A stretch of 34,922 nt of DNA from Campylobacterales bacterium. GTDB lineage: Bacteria; Campylobacterota; Campylobacteria; Campylobacterales; Sulfurimonadaceae. Of this stretch, positions 15,676 through 24,087 are shown piece after piece. The notes under the pieces are model-generated. The model was not told the origin of the DNA. It saw nothing but the letters and a program-made list of their open reading frames with translations, and searched no databases. Location: the NCBI GenBank assembly GCA_026390165.1, contig JAPLGM010000001.1, positions 1 through 34,922 on the forward strand. Reading direction: 5' to 3'. The position numbers were made by a program, and so were the translations under genes. Within the stretch, counting starts at the first letter, position 1, and each line of letters begins with the position of its first letter.

Positions 15676-18147
15676 CTACCTTTTAATACCAAGTAATGTT
15701 TCCAAGAGGGTATCCGCCGTGGTGATTGTTTTGGCATTTGCTTGATATCCCCGTTGGATAACGATGAGATTCGTAAGCGATTTTGACAAATCGACGTTGG
15801 AACCTTCAAGTGCTGAGGATTGCATAAATCCGCGTCCTGCTGTTGCTGCTGTACCGATGATCGGGTCACCAGAGTTGGCCGATTGGAGAAAGACATTGCC
15901 CCCGTCATTCATAAGCCCCTCGTTGTTGGTAAACTTTGCCATTGAAATTTGTGCCAAACCAAAAGAGCGACCATTGGTGAATGATCCTATTAGAGTACCG
16001 CTTTGGTCGATTCGTATCCCGACCAAATCCCCCCCTGGATAACCATCTTGAGAGATACCGCTGGTCCCTGAGGGGTTATCGAAGCTGGTGATACCGTCAA
16101 ATCCATTAATAGTACCAAAATTGAGGTTTACCGTTTGGTTGGGGGCTGATCCATTGTTGGCGGTATAGGTGATACTAGGGATGGTTGCATTCGAAAGTGC
16201 TCCCGTATTCGTAAAGCTGATACGCCCTGCATCAATATTAGTTAACTCATTAGGGTTTATAGAACCGCCGATGTTTCCTGGAGCAGGAACGCTAACCTCA
16301 TACGTCCAAACGGTTCCGCCCGTTGAAGAGAGCTCGCTTTTACGGAAATTGAGTTGCAACGTGTGTTTGGTCCCCAAAGAGTCGAAGACATCTATGCTGG
16401 CCGCGTGGGTGGCCGCATTAAATGCTTGGCTCGTGCGTGTAATGGTTGAACCGGCGGTTAGCGTCCCTGATAGTGTTTGAAAGTTTTGAGTGAAACGGGT
16501 ATTTTCGACAACACCCGGACCTGTGAGCCCTGTAACGGAAAGACGGAGGTCATATTCATCGCTACTGGAACTTCCTGGATTTTTGATTTCAAATTGCCCT
16601 AGGGCATTGGTATCTACGGTGATTTTACCATCTAAAATACCGTTCCCCGTAATGCTGCTTGACGCAGTGAATCCAGCCCCTGCACTAGCATTTTCCGTTA
16701 CGGTAAATTGTCCATTTGCCGTAGCTGCTGCCGTAACTCCCAAGCCAGCACCCGTAACAGCAGCGGCAAGTCCTATTGCCACTTGTACACTTGTATCACC
16801 TGCAACAGAGGTATAGCTGACAGTGGTTCCGTTGATGGTTGCATTATATATCATTCCCACATCGATAGGTTTACTATCGGGTCCGGCATCAAACGTGCTG
16901 ACTTGTGAAATTCCTGCGGCCGCAGCCGTTGTGATCGCACTGCCAAAAGGGGTAGAATTATGAGCATCTCCTACAAGATTGGCATCCAATTGCATTTGTG
17001 CCCGTAAATCTTCGGTTGTCGTAAATGTTCTTGCTGTTATTGACGGAGTGGGCTCACTCACCGGAACGGCACCGGAATTAGTAAACACGTATTGAAATGC
17101 CGTAATATCTTTGCCATTTGTCAACCCTGTTATAGCAGTATCGGAAACTACTGAGAGGTCAATATTTTTAGTGGAGGCCGCTGTCCCTCGTGTATTGTCA
17201 TTGGTAAGGACTAGTATAGCAGGATTACTCGGATCAGCTGTTGCACTGACTCCCGTTGTAGCCGTATTGGCATTGATTTTTGCTGCGATAGCACTCGTCG
17301 CTTGTGTAGCTGTTTCGCCACCTGCAAAGGATACAGACATGTCGACGTTATTGAGGGTAAATGAGACAGTGCCACCGAGCGCTGATGGAGCGGCAATCGT
17401 ATTGCGGAGTATAGATGGGGTATAGCTGGTCCAGTTGCCTTGACCGTTTTGAAGATTGAGTGAATTACCGCTGGCATCAAAAAGAACGTTGAAATTTTCA
17501 GGGCGGTCATCATCGGAAGTTGCCGGTAACCCATCAATTCCATTGGTATTTGCTTGGATTGTGTCTAGGGTATAAATAGGTTTAAATTGCGTTACCGTAT
17601 CCCCTGCACTTAAATTTGCTTTGATGTCCACTTTACTTGTTGGACTAGCGGGTGTCGTTAGTCCAGGTGCGATCTGAATATTGGTGATTGGTGTCGTCGC
17701 ATCGACGAGACCAGTCTTTTTGTCTCGTGTCCACCCTTGGACGATAAAGCCGTTGTTGTCAACGAAATTACCAGCAGCGTCAAATTTAAAGTCGCCCGAA
17801 CGGCTGTATTTATAAGTGCTTCCCCCATCGCTGGAGACAACGAAAAACCCGTCCCCTTGAATTGCGACGTCGGTATTTTTATCGGTATTTTGGATAGAGC
17901 CTTGGGACATAATTTTTGTGACGGAATTGACGGTTGCTCCTAATCCGATTTGAACCGCATTTTTCCCTCCAAGTGCACCTTGAGGAGCTGTTGCGATTTG
18001 ACTTGTTTGTGCCAATAAATCGGAGAAATTGGCGCGTGAATACTTATAACCGATGGTATTAACGTTGGCAATATTGTTAGATTCAACGTCCATTGCAATC
18101 TGATGCGATTGCAAACCGCTGACGCCAGAGTCGAGTGACTTCATCAT
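15676..18147 (-). CDS. flgE: flagellar hook protein FlgE (large form)
   Basis: The 823-residue protein has the axial-protein ends needed for hook assembly: N-terminal MKSLDSGVSGLQSHQIAMDVESNNIANVNTIGYK and C-terminal SNVDLSKSLTNLIVIQRGYQANAKTITTADTLLETLLG. The inner FlgE domains lie between (GDGFFVVSSDGG, YSRSGDFKFDAAGNFV, IDVFDSLGTKHTLQLNF). The long central region with Ala/Thr/Gly-rich repeats is the surface-exposed part and explains the large size, which is close to the main hook protein of Campylobacter. It has its own sigma-54 promoter at 18184-18201. Start is ATGATG after AAGGA. Confidence 0.95.
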   Translation of the reverse strand: MMKSLDSGVSGLQSHQIAMDVESNNIANVNTIGYKYSRANFSDLLAQTSQIATAPQGALGGKNAVQIGLGATVNSVTKIMSQGSIQNTDKNTDVAIQGDGFFVVSSDGGSTYKYSRSGDFKFDAAGNFVDNNGFIVQGWTRDKKTGLVDATTPITNIQIAPGLTTPASPTSKVDIKANLSAGDTVTQFKPIYTLDTIQANTNGIDGLPATSDDDRPENFNVLFDASGNSLNLQNGQGNWTSYTPSILRNTIAAPSALGGTVSFTLNNVDMSVSFAGGETATQATSAIAAKINANTATTGVSATADPSNPAILVLTNDNTRGTAASTKNIDLSVVSDTAITGLTNGKDITAFQYVFTNSGAVPVSEPTPSITARTFTTTEDLRAQMQLDANLVGDAHNSTPFGSAITTAAAAGISQVSTFDAGPDSKPIDVGMIYNATINGTTVSYTSVAGDTSVQVAIGLAAAVTGAGLGVTAAATANGQFTVTENASAGAGFTASSSITGNGILDGKITVDTNALGQFEIKNPGSSSSDEYDLRLSVTGLTGPGVVENTRFTQNFQTLSGTLTAGSTITRTSQAFNAATHAASIDVFDSLGTKHTLQLNFRKSELSSTGGTVWTYEVSVPAPGNIGGSINPNELTNIDAGRISFTNTGALSNATIPSITYTANNGSAPNQTVNLNFGTINGFDGITSFDNPSGTSGISQDGYPGGDLVGIRIDQSGTLIGSFTNGRSFGLAQISMAKFTNNEGLMNDGGNVFLQSANSGDPIIGTAATAGRGFMQSSALEGSNVDLSKSLTNLIVIQRGYQANAKTITTADTLLETLLGIKR

Positions 18148-18183
18148 AGCAAATCCTTTTTATTTATATAAATTAGAAATTAT

Positions 18184-18201
18184 AAGCAAAAAATGATCCA
18201 A
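18184..18201 (-). promoter_or_regulatory. sigma-54 promoter for flgE
   Basis: On the minus strand the sequence TTGGATCATTTTTTGCTT has the invariant GG and GC dinucleotides separated by exactly 10 bases. It lies about 40 bases upstream of the large hook gene, in the short gap after the flgE-like gene. Sigma-54 drives the hook and rod genes in Campylobacterota. Confidence 0.8.
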
Positions 18202-18204
18202 CAA

Positions 18205-19545
18205 TTAGCGGTGCATTTGCAGTGCTTTTTGGATCATCTCATCGACAGTCGTGATTGTTTTTGAATTAGCTTCATACGAACGTTGCATAACGATCATATC
18301 AGTTAATCCAACCGCTAAATCTACATTTGACCCTTCTAAATAACCGCTTCTGACCTCTGCCCCGCTAATCGCATTTCCCGATTTGTCGGTCCAAAACACG
18401 GGTTTCCCGCTGTTGTCACTTGCTGAGTAGTACGTCCCCCCCTCACTGGTTAAGCCTTGGTCATTTTGGAAATGGTATACCGCAACACGGCCGATAGCAC
18501 TTTGACGACCGTTGGAAAAATCGGCAATGATCGTACCCTCAGAATTGATCTCGTATTTCGTCAGTGTTCCTCCTGATATACCGTCTGACATTGAAGAGCC
18601 GCTCACCCCAACTCCGTCGGTAGAGATAACACCGCTGTAGTTCGTCCCTAAATCGACCGAAACAGGTGTCCCATTGTTATTGACAGAGGGGATGTTAAAA
18701 CTACTGAGTGCTCCGGACGTACTAAAAATTGCTTGACCGTTTTGAGTATCGTAGGTTTTAGTTCCGTCATTGGAAGTTACCGTAGCGACAACATCCCATG
18801 CAACTCCATCTGATGGTTGCGTTGCACTTTTGGTAAAGGTGAGCTTTAACGTATTTTTTTCGTTGGAGCTGCTAATAACATCGCTGCTGATTGTGCGCGA
18901 TTCATCCGTTATTCCGAGATTGCCGGAAAAATGGGTTTGGGTTGTCGGTGTGACGGGATAGGCAAGCCGTGTTGGAAATTCTAACGTACTTTGTTTACTG
19001 ACTCCTGCCAAGGGGACATCACTTGTCGGATTATTGAGAACATAAGCTCCGACAGCTGCGTTTGTTGTTTTATCCCCATAATCAAATTCTCCGTTATAGG
19101 CGAAATTGGTGAGCATTGTCCCTGTCACATATTGACCATCGCCTGTGGTAAGGCGTGCCGTAGAGGAGTTGACATCACCACTCACTTTTTGAGAGGTATC
19201 AAATACAAAACTGCCATCGCGAGTATAGGAGGTTTGATTGTTAGAGACAACCCCAAACCATCCATTCCCTTGTAAAGCGAGATCGTTAAATCGATCGCTT
19301 GCCATCAGTGACCCTTGCTTGAATTGAATACTCGCTGCTTGCAACCTCACCCCAACTCCTAGATCATCTGACGTGGGGGAAGAACCATTACTGCTAACGA
19401 TTGCTTGCGTAAAAAGATCGGCAAATTCTGTCGTTGAACCTTTGTAGGCAGTTGTCGATACATTGGACAAATTATTTGTAAGAACGTCTATACCAGATTG
19501 ATTGCTCAGAACTCCTGATATTCCCGCATAGTACCCCTGTGTCAT
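18205..19545 (-). CDS. flagellar hook-basal body protein, FlgE-like (small form)
   Basis: The 446-residue protein is a second FlgE-type axial protein. The N-terminal TQGYYAGISGVLSNQSGIDVLTNNLSNVSTTAYKG and C-terminal YLEGSNVDLAVGLTDMIVMQRSYEANSKTITTVDEMIQKAL are the D0/D1 parts. The central NGWFGVVSNNQTSYTRDGSFVFD and ISGGTLTKYEINSEGTIIADFSNGR are FlgE-type blocks. It follows flgD by only 4 bases, the place held by the smaller hook-type gene of Campylobacter. It may form part of the rod-hook region; its exact position in the flagellum is not evident. Confidence 0.88.
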   Translation of the reverse strand: MTQGYYAGISGVLSNQSGIDVLTNNLSNVSTTAYKGSTTEFADLFTQAIVSSNGSSPTSDDLGVGVRLQAASIQFKQGSLMASDRFNDLALQGNGWFGVVSNNQTSYTRDGSFVFDTSQKVSGDVNSSTARLTTGDGQYVTGTMLTNFAYNGEFDYGDKTTNAAVGAYVLNNPTSDVPLAGVSKQSTLEFPTRLAYPVTPTTQTHFSGNLGITDESRTISSDVISSSNEKNTLKLTFTKSATQPSDGVAWDVVATVTSNDGTKTYDTQNGQAIFSTSGALSSFNIPSVNNNGTPVSVDLGTNYSGVISTDGVGVSGSSMSDGISGGTLTKYEINSEGTIIADFSNGRQSAIGRVAVYHFQNDQGLTSEGGTYYSASDNSGKPVFWTDKSGNAISGAEVRSGYLEGSNVDLAVGLTDMIVMQRSYEANSKTITTVDEMIQKALQMHR

Positions 19546-19549
19546 AGGA

Positions 19550-20227
19550 TTATCCTCCTGTTATCTCTTTGATAGTGCTGAAATCCACATAGCCAGAACC
19601 GAGTTTAGCATAGGTTGTGCCACTGTCAAATTTGATCGATTGAATCGGATAGACTCCGACGCGTGTTGTACCAGCGGTGCCGTCTATTTTTGTATAGGTG
19701 GATTCAGCGTAATAGGTTCCTGCCTCCAGCTTTGCCCCGGTATTATCAGTACCGTCCCAGCTGTATTGGGCAACTCCTGCATCGGTTGCTCCGATGGGCA
19801 GTGTCTTAAATACTTTACCATTAACATCCATAATATTAACATTACCACTTGCAGCCGCACTTGGAAAATACATTTCAAAATCAGTTGTTTTTCCAGCTGC
19901 TAAGGTGATCGCATTACTCCCCGTATCGGCGATTTTACCAATGGCGGCAATGCCGGCATATTGCGACGATGAGGAGAGTGAAGTTGCCAGTTTTGTAAGA
20001 GCAGTATTGGTGTTTGTGGCGGATTCCAACGTCGCGAGTTGGGAGGTTTGGGAAAGAATTTTTTCCGTATCCATCGGAGCGGTAGGATCTTGATACTTTA
20101 GTTCCACCATGAGAAGTTTCAAAAAGTCGTCTTTCCCTAAGACACTATTAGGGTTGGTTACACTTGATGGTGCTGTCGTGGTGGCTGTCGTGGACGTTAA
20201 TGTATTTCCAAATGCGTCAATTGCCAT
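19550..20227 (-). CDS. flgD: flagellar hook assembly (capping) protein FlgD
   Basis: The 225-residue protein contains the FlgD N-terminal block LGKDDFLKLLMVELKYQDPTAPMDTEKILSQTSQLATLES and a C-terminal FlgD Ig/tudor-like domain (SWDGTDNTGAKLEAGTYY). FlgD caps the growing hook so that FlgE can polymerise. Its start is 16 bases after the fliK stop, and its end is next to the flgE-like gene; the order fliK-flgD-flgE is typical of the phylum. Confidence 0.95.
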   Translation of the reverse strand: MAIDAFGNTLTSTTATTTAPSSVTNPNSVLGKDDFLKLLMVELKYQDPTAPMDTEKILSQTSQLATLESATNTNTALTKLATSLSSSSQYAGIAAIGKIADTGSNAITLAAGKTTDFEMYFPSAAASGNVNIMDVNGKVFKTLPIGATDAGVAQYSWDGTDNTGAKLEAGTYYAESTYTKIDGTAGTTRVGVYPIQSIKFDSGTTYAKLGSGYVDFSTIKEITGG

Positions 20228-20242
20228 AATAAACTCCTTAAA

Positions 20243-21943
20243 TTACGCGTAATGCGGTAAGATGATTTCAAGAGCACTTAACTGCTCGCCACTCGATTCC
20301 AACTCGGAAAGTGATTTATACGCTTGAAAACGGTTTTGCTGTTGTTGTTGTTGCTGTGGATTAGGATTTTGAGATTGATTTTCCCCCCCCGACATAAAAT
20401 TCATTGTGCTATTCATAACCCCTTGCGCTGTCAATTGAGTACGCAACTCCATGGCATTATGGGCAAGAAATGCAACACTGCTTGCATTGGCGGATTGAAT
20501 GTTTACGTGAATATTATTACCTCGTTGAACAAGTGTTACTTCCACCTCTCCCAGCTTTTCAGGATTAAGCTTCATTGTAATACGTGTAAAAGGAGGCTTA
20601 TAATTTTCTGCTGCCTCTTTGAGATCGGTGCTGAAATGACGTAAGCTTTGTACCGCCTCTTTAGATTTTACTTCAAGAGAACCCTCTGTATGTACTTGTG
20701 GAAGTTTGGGTGACTCTTCTCCGGATGGACTCTTCTCTTTGATTTTCTCTAATTTTTCTACGTCATTATTCCCTCGCAGCAATGTTCTCAAAACATCCGT
20801 AGAAGTAATTGTAGCTGTTTTTGGTATTTGTTTCAAAATTTCTTGTTCTGCCATCGTTGGCACTGCTTGCGTTGGAACCGGTTGAACGGGCACTGCTTGC
20901 GCTGGAACCGGTTGAACGGGCACTGCCTGCGCTGGAACCGGTTGAACGGGCACTGCTTGCGCTGGAACCGGTTGAACGGGCACTGCTTGCGTTGGAACCG
21001 GTTGAACGGGCACTGCTTGCGTTGGAACCGGTTGAACTGGTACTGCTTGCGTTGGAACCGGTTGAACTGGTACTGCTTGCGCTGGAACCGGTTGAACGGG
21101 CACTGCTTGCGTTGGAACCGGTTGAACGGGCACTGCTTGCGTTGGAACCGGTTGAACTGGTACTGCTTGCGTTGGAACCGGTTGAACGGGCACTGCTTGC
21201 GCTGGAACCGGTTGAACTGACCCTGCTTGCGCTGGAACCGGTTGTACTGGTATATCGGCTGTTTTAGCTAGTTCTTTAAGCAATGATTGCAACGGTTGTA
21301 CAGCCGCTTTGATTGGCATTGGCTCCGTTTGCATCCCTTTTGTTTGCGTTAAAAGTTGCGTCATCACGTCAAGGGTTTTTGGCGTTGCTGAGGTTTCTGT
21401 TTGCGGAGACTTTTTTAACTCGATCACACTTTTAGATAGCAATGATGCAGGCAGTTCCTTAGAGAGAGTTTTTGTTGAGTCGTCAAGGGTCGAGAGGGTG
21501 ATACTACTCATATCTATCCCTATCTTGTTTGCCATTTCTACAAGTCCCATAAGCGTCTTAGGGAGTGCTTTTACGTCGATTTTATACTCAGGTGCTTTCG
21601 CGGTAATTTCGTTTTTTAGATACTCTTTCGCTTTTTGTATGAGGGTACGTACTTGGTCATTGCTCAACACGGTGACCATATCATTAGGGATCATTTTGGT
21701 TTCTTCATCACTTAACGGATCTTCAACTGTTTTTGTACTTAATGTAACCGTCTCGTTACTTTTAGGAGCTTTTGGATCAACCATAGCTCCGAAACTTTTT
21801 TCCCCTTTTACGGGAATATTAAGGGATGCTAACAATTGGGCAAACGTATCAGTCGTTTTAGCCGTTTTGTTTTTAACACCTCCCCCCAATAGATCAATAA
21901 GGGATGAAGGGGTTTTGTTCTCAGTACTTTTAACAACCATCAT
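20243..21943 (-). CDS. fliK: flagellar hook-length control protein FliK
   Basis: The 566-residue protein has the FliK C-terminal domain at about residues 445-525 (PPFTRITMKLNPEKLGEVEVTL, NIQSANASSVAFLAHNAMELRTQLTAQG), which switches export specificity when the hook is complete. The N-terminal part is variable and export-like. Residues about 233-362 consist of 13 tandem copies of a ten-residue unit (VQPVPAQAVP or VQPVPTQAVP), a proline-rich extended ruler. A short Gln run lies before the C-terminus. It opens the operon fliK-flgD-flgE-like and is preceded by a sigma-54 promoter. Confidence 0.92.
   Translation of the reverse strand: MMVVKSTENKTPSSLIDLLGGGVKNKTAKTTDTFAQLLASLNIPVKGEKSFGAMVDPKAPKSNETVTLSTKTVEDPLSDEETKMIPNDMVTVLSNDQVRTLIQKAKEYLKNEITAKAPEYKIDVKALPKTLMGLVEMANKIGIDMSSITLSTLDDSTKTLSKELPASLLSKSVIELKKSPQTETSATPKTLDVMTQLLTQTKGMQTEPMPIKAAVQPLQSLLKELAKTADIPVQPVPAQAGSVQPVPAQAVPVQPVPTQAVPVQPVPTQAVPVQPVPTQAVPVQPVPAQAVPVQPVPTQAVPVQPVPTQAVPVQPVPTQAVPVQPVPAQAVPVQPVPAQAVPVQPVPAQAVPVQPVPTQAVPTMAEQEILKQIPKTATITSTDVLRTLLRGNNDVEKLEKIKEKSPSGEESPKLPQVHTEGSLEVKSKEAVQSLRHFSTDLKEAAENYKPPFTRITMKLNPEKLGEVEVTLVQRGNNIHVNIQSANASSVAFLAHNAMELRTQLTAQGVMNSTMNFMSGGENQSQNPNPQQQQQQQNRFQAYKSLSELESSGEQLSALEIILPHYA
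20858..21247 (-). repeat. 13 tandem copies of a 30-bp unit inside fliK
   Basis: On the minus strand the unit encodes VQPVP(A/T)QAVP; the first copy has AGS in place of AVP. The units differ mainly by single synonymous changes or the A/T codon, with stretches of identical neighbouring units. The length is a multiple of 3, so copy-number change keeps the frame. The plus-strand open frames seen over this stretch are artefacts of the repeat. Confidence 0.95.
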
Positions 21944-21975
21944 CGATCCTTTTTTGGAGACTAATTAGTGTTATA

Positions 21976-21994
21976 AAGCAAAAAACATTCCAAA
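21976..21994 (-). promoter_or_regulatory. sigma-54 promoter for fliK-flgD-flgE-like operon
   Basis: On the minus strand TTTGGAATGTTTTTTGCTT shows GG and GC spaced by 10 bases and the TTGCTT end usual in Campylobacterota. It lies about 32 bases before the fliK start. On the opposite strand the same gap must hold the typA promoter. Confidence 0.82.
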
Positions 21995-22036
21995 TGCTAT
22001 TGTAATCACTTAAACCATCCTTAACTTTCTTTTCGA

Positions 22037-22042
22037 TAGAAT
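22037..22042 (+). promoter_or_regulatory. -10 element for typA
   Basis: TAGAAT preceded by a TTTTC stretch lies 36 bases before the typA start. No clear -35 is visible, as is common in this phylum. An alternative is the TATTAT near 22052. Confidence 0.4.
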
Positions 22043-22077
22043 TCGCGAAAATATTATGCTTCCCACAAGGACATTCA

Positions 22078-23883
22078 ATGCAAAAAATTCGTAACATCGC
22101 CGTCATCGCACACGTTGACCACGGTAAAACCACTTTAGTTGACGGATTGCTCAAGCAATCTGGAACGTATGGCAGCCACGAGCAAGTCAACGAAAGAGCA
22201 ATGGACTCTAACGCCCTTGAGAAAGAGCGCGGGATTACCATTCTATCAAAGAATACCGCAATTCGCTACGGCGATCACAAAATCAACGTTATCGATACTC
22301 CGGGCCACGCCGATTTCGGTGGAGAAGTTGAGCGCGTATTGAAAATGGTTGACGGAGCATTGATTTTGGTCGATGCGTACGAGGGTGTTATGCCTCAAAC
22401 CAAATTTGTTGTTAAAAAAATGTTAGCGCTTGGACTCAAGCCAATCGTTGTCATTAACAAAATCGACAAACCTTCCGCTGATCCTGAGCGCGTAGTCGAC
22501 GAAGTATTTGACCTTTTCGTAGCAATGGACGCAACGGAAGATCAACTCGATTTCCCAATCATCTATGCAGCAGCGCGTGATGGTATGGCAAAACTAAACA
22601 TGTCTGATCCTGATGGTGACTTCACATGTTTGTTCAACACTATCTTAGACAAAGTGCCTGAGCCTACCGGTGATGTTGAGAACCCAACACAATTACAAGT
22701 TTTCACATTGGACTACGATAATTATGTTGGTAAAATCGGTATTGCCCGTATTTTTAACGGACGCATTTCAAAAGGGGATAATATCCTCCTTGCAAAAGCA
22801 GACGGCGAAATGGTTAAGGGTAAAATCTCTAAACTTATCGGATTTATGGGCCTTAACCGTACAGAAATCCAAACGGCAGAAGCGGGCGACATCGTTGCCC
22901 TTGCAGGTATCGAAACCGTAGATGTTGGGGACACCATTTGTGATCCTAACAATCCTATGCCTTTGGATCCTATGCACGTTGAAGAGCCTACGTTGAACGT
23001 ATTCTTCTCGGTTAATGATTCTCCACTTGCAGGTCAAGAAGGAAAACATATCACGTCAAACAAAATTCGTGAGCGTTTAGAAGCAGAAATGAACACCAAC
23101 GTTGCAATGCGTTGTGAAGTCATCGGTGAGGGTAAATTCCAAGTTTCAGGACGTGGAGAACTTCAAATTACTATTCTTGCTGAAAATATGCGTCGTGAGG
23201 GCTTTGAGTTCGGTATCGGACGTCCGGAAGTTATCATACGTGAAATCGAAGGGGTCAAATGTGAGCCGTTCGAGCACCTCGTCGTAGATCTTCCTCAAGA
23301 GTTTGCAGGAAGCATCATCGAGCGTCTTGGTCGTCGTAAAGCAGAAATGACAGCGATGGTTCCAATGGGTGAGGGCTTTACACGTGTAGAGTTCGTTATC
23401 CCTGCGCGTGGACTTATTGGTTTCCGTGGACAATTCTTGACAGAAACCAAAGGAGAGGGTGTTATGAACCACTCATTCCTTGAATTCCGCCCATACACGG
23501 CAAGTGGTGTTGAGAGCCGTCAGTACGGAGCATTAACCTCTATGGAAGACGGTGTTACCTTGGCATTCTCCCTTGCAAACTTGCAAGAGCGTGGAGTATT
23601 GTTTGTTAATCCTCAAACAAAAGTATACAAAGGGATGATCGTTGGTGAGCATAGCCGAACCAATGACCTTGACGTTAACCCGATCAAAGGAAAAGCGCAA
23701 TCAAACGTCCGTTCATCAGGAGCAGACGAAGCGATCAAACTCGTACCACCTCGTGATATGAACCTTGAGCGTGCATTGGAATGGATCGAAGATGATGAAC
23801 TTCTTGAAGTAACTCCTCTTACTATCCGTATCCGTAAAAAATGGTTGGATCCAACCGATCGTAAACGTTACGCAAAAAAATAA
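22078..23883 (+). CDS. typA: translational GTPase TypA/BipA
   Basis: The 601-residue protein has the translation-factor GTPase domain: G1 [10 protein letters not shown] (residues 10-19), G2 RGITI, G3 [15 protein letters not shown]4 NKID, followed by EF-G-like domains. The C-terminal part ([36 protein letters not shown]) is specific to TypA/BipA. It binds the ribosome and helps 50S assembly and stress or low-temperature growth. The length is normal. SD AAGGA precedes the ATG, and a hairpin follows the stop. Confidence 0.97.
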   Translation: MQKIRNIAVIAHVDHGKTTLVDGLLKQSGTYGSHEQVNERAMDSNALEKERGITILSKNTAIRYGDHKINVIDTPGHADFGGEVERVLKMVDGALILVDAYEGVMPQTKFVVKKMLALGLKPIVVINKIDKPSADPERVVDEVFDLFVAMDATEDQLDFPIIYAAARDGMAKLNMSDPDGDFTCLFNTILDKVPEPTGDVENPTQLQVFTLDYDNYVGKIGIARIFNGRISKGDNILLAKADGEMVKGKISKLIGFMGLNRTEIQTAEAGDIVALAGIETVDVGDTICDPNNPMPLDPMHVEEPTLNVFFSVNDSPLAGQEGKHITSNKIRERLEAEMNTNVAMRCEVIGEGKFQVSGRGELQITILAENMRREGFEFGIGRPEVIIREIEGVKCEPFEHLVVDLPQEFAGSIIERLGRRKAEMTAMVPMGEGFTRVEFVIPARGLIGFRGQFLTETKGEGVMNHSFLEFRPYTASGVESRQYGALTSMEDGVTLAFSLANLQERGVLFVNPQTKVYKGMIVGEHSRTNDLDVNPIKGKAQSNVRSSGADEAIKLVPPRDMNLERALEWIEDDELLEVTPLTIRIRKKWLDPTDRKRYAKK

Positions 23884-23907
23884 GTAAGTGCGCTTTCGCG
23901 CTTACTT
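23882..23907 (+). terminator. hairpin after typA (likely terminator)
   Basis: AAGTAAGTGCGC, loop TTTC, GCGCTTACTT form a stable stem beginning inside the typA stop region. The following sequence is only moderately T-rich, so strength is uncertain. The right arm overlaps the stranded flavoprotein 3' end described next. Confidence 0.5.
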
Positions 23908-23956
23908 CCCCATCTCTTTTCCCGCAATCATTCCGCTAGCCCATGCAAAGTTGAAA
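23902..23956 (-). pseudogene. remnant of the 3' end of the flavoprotein gene (baiN type)
   Basis: Read on the minus strand this encodes DFNFAWASGMIAGKEMGK and a stop. The intact gene at 25560-26780 ends NFNFAWASGLIAGKEMGK. Over about 50 bases only a handful differ, mostly at synonymous sites, then similarity is lost. The intact copy starts 1.6 kb to the right, so the remnant marks the left edge of an insertion. Confidence 0.8.
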
Positions 23957-23978
23957 TCTTCTATTTGAACTCTTTCGC

Positions 23979-24080
23979 TATAATACCCCTAAAAATAATA
24001 TTTATGAACCCGAATAATGGAGCAATTTTGTTAATGTAATCGCAAAAGCAAGAAATCGCATTTGCTCAAACCTAATTAGG
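23979..24080 (+). promoter_or_regulatory. promoter and perfect palindrome before the toxin-antitoxin-like pair
   Basis: A TATAAT -10 lies at 23979-23984. The 10-bp perfect palindrome CCTAATTAGG at 24071-24080 overlaps the SD (TAGGAAAG) of the gene at 24088. This is a plausible site for autoregulation by the DNA-binding protein, but it is not proven. Confidence 0.4.
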
Positions 24081-24087
24081 AAAGAAT

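Noticed and set aside
20821-21267. Plus-strand open frames with LLALEPVER or RWNRLNGHCL repeats
   Set aside because: They are the complement of the fliK tandem repeat; a 30-bp repeat without stops stays open in several frames. No SD and no family.
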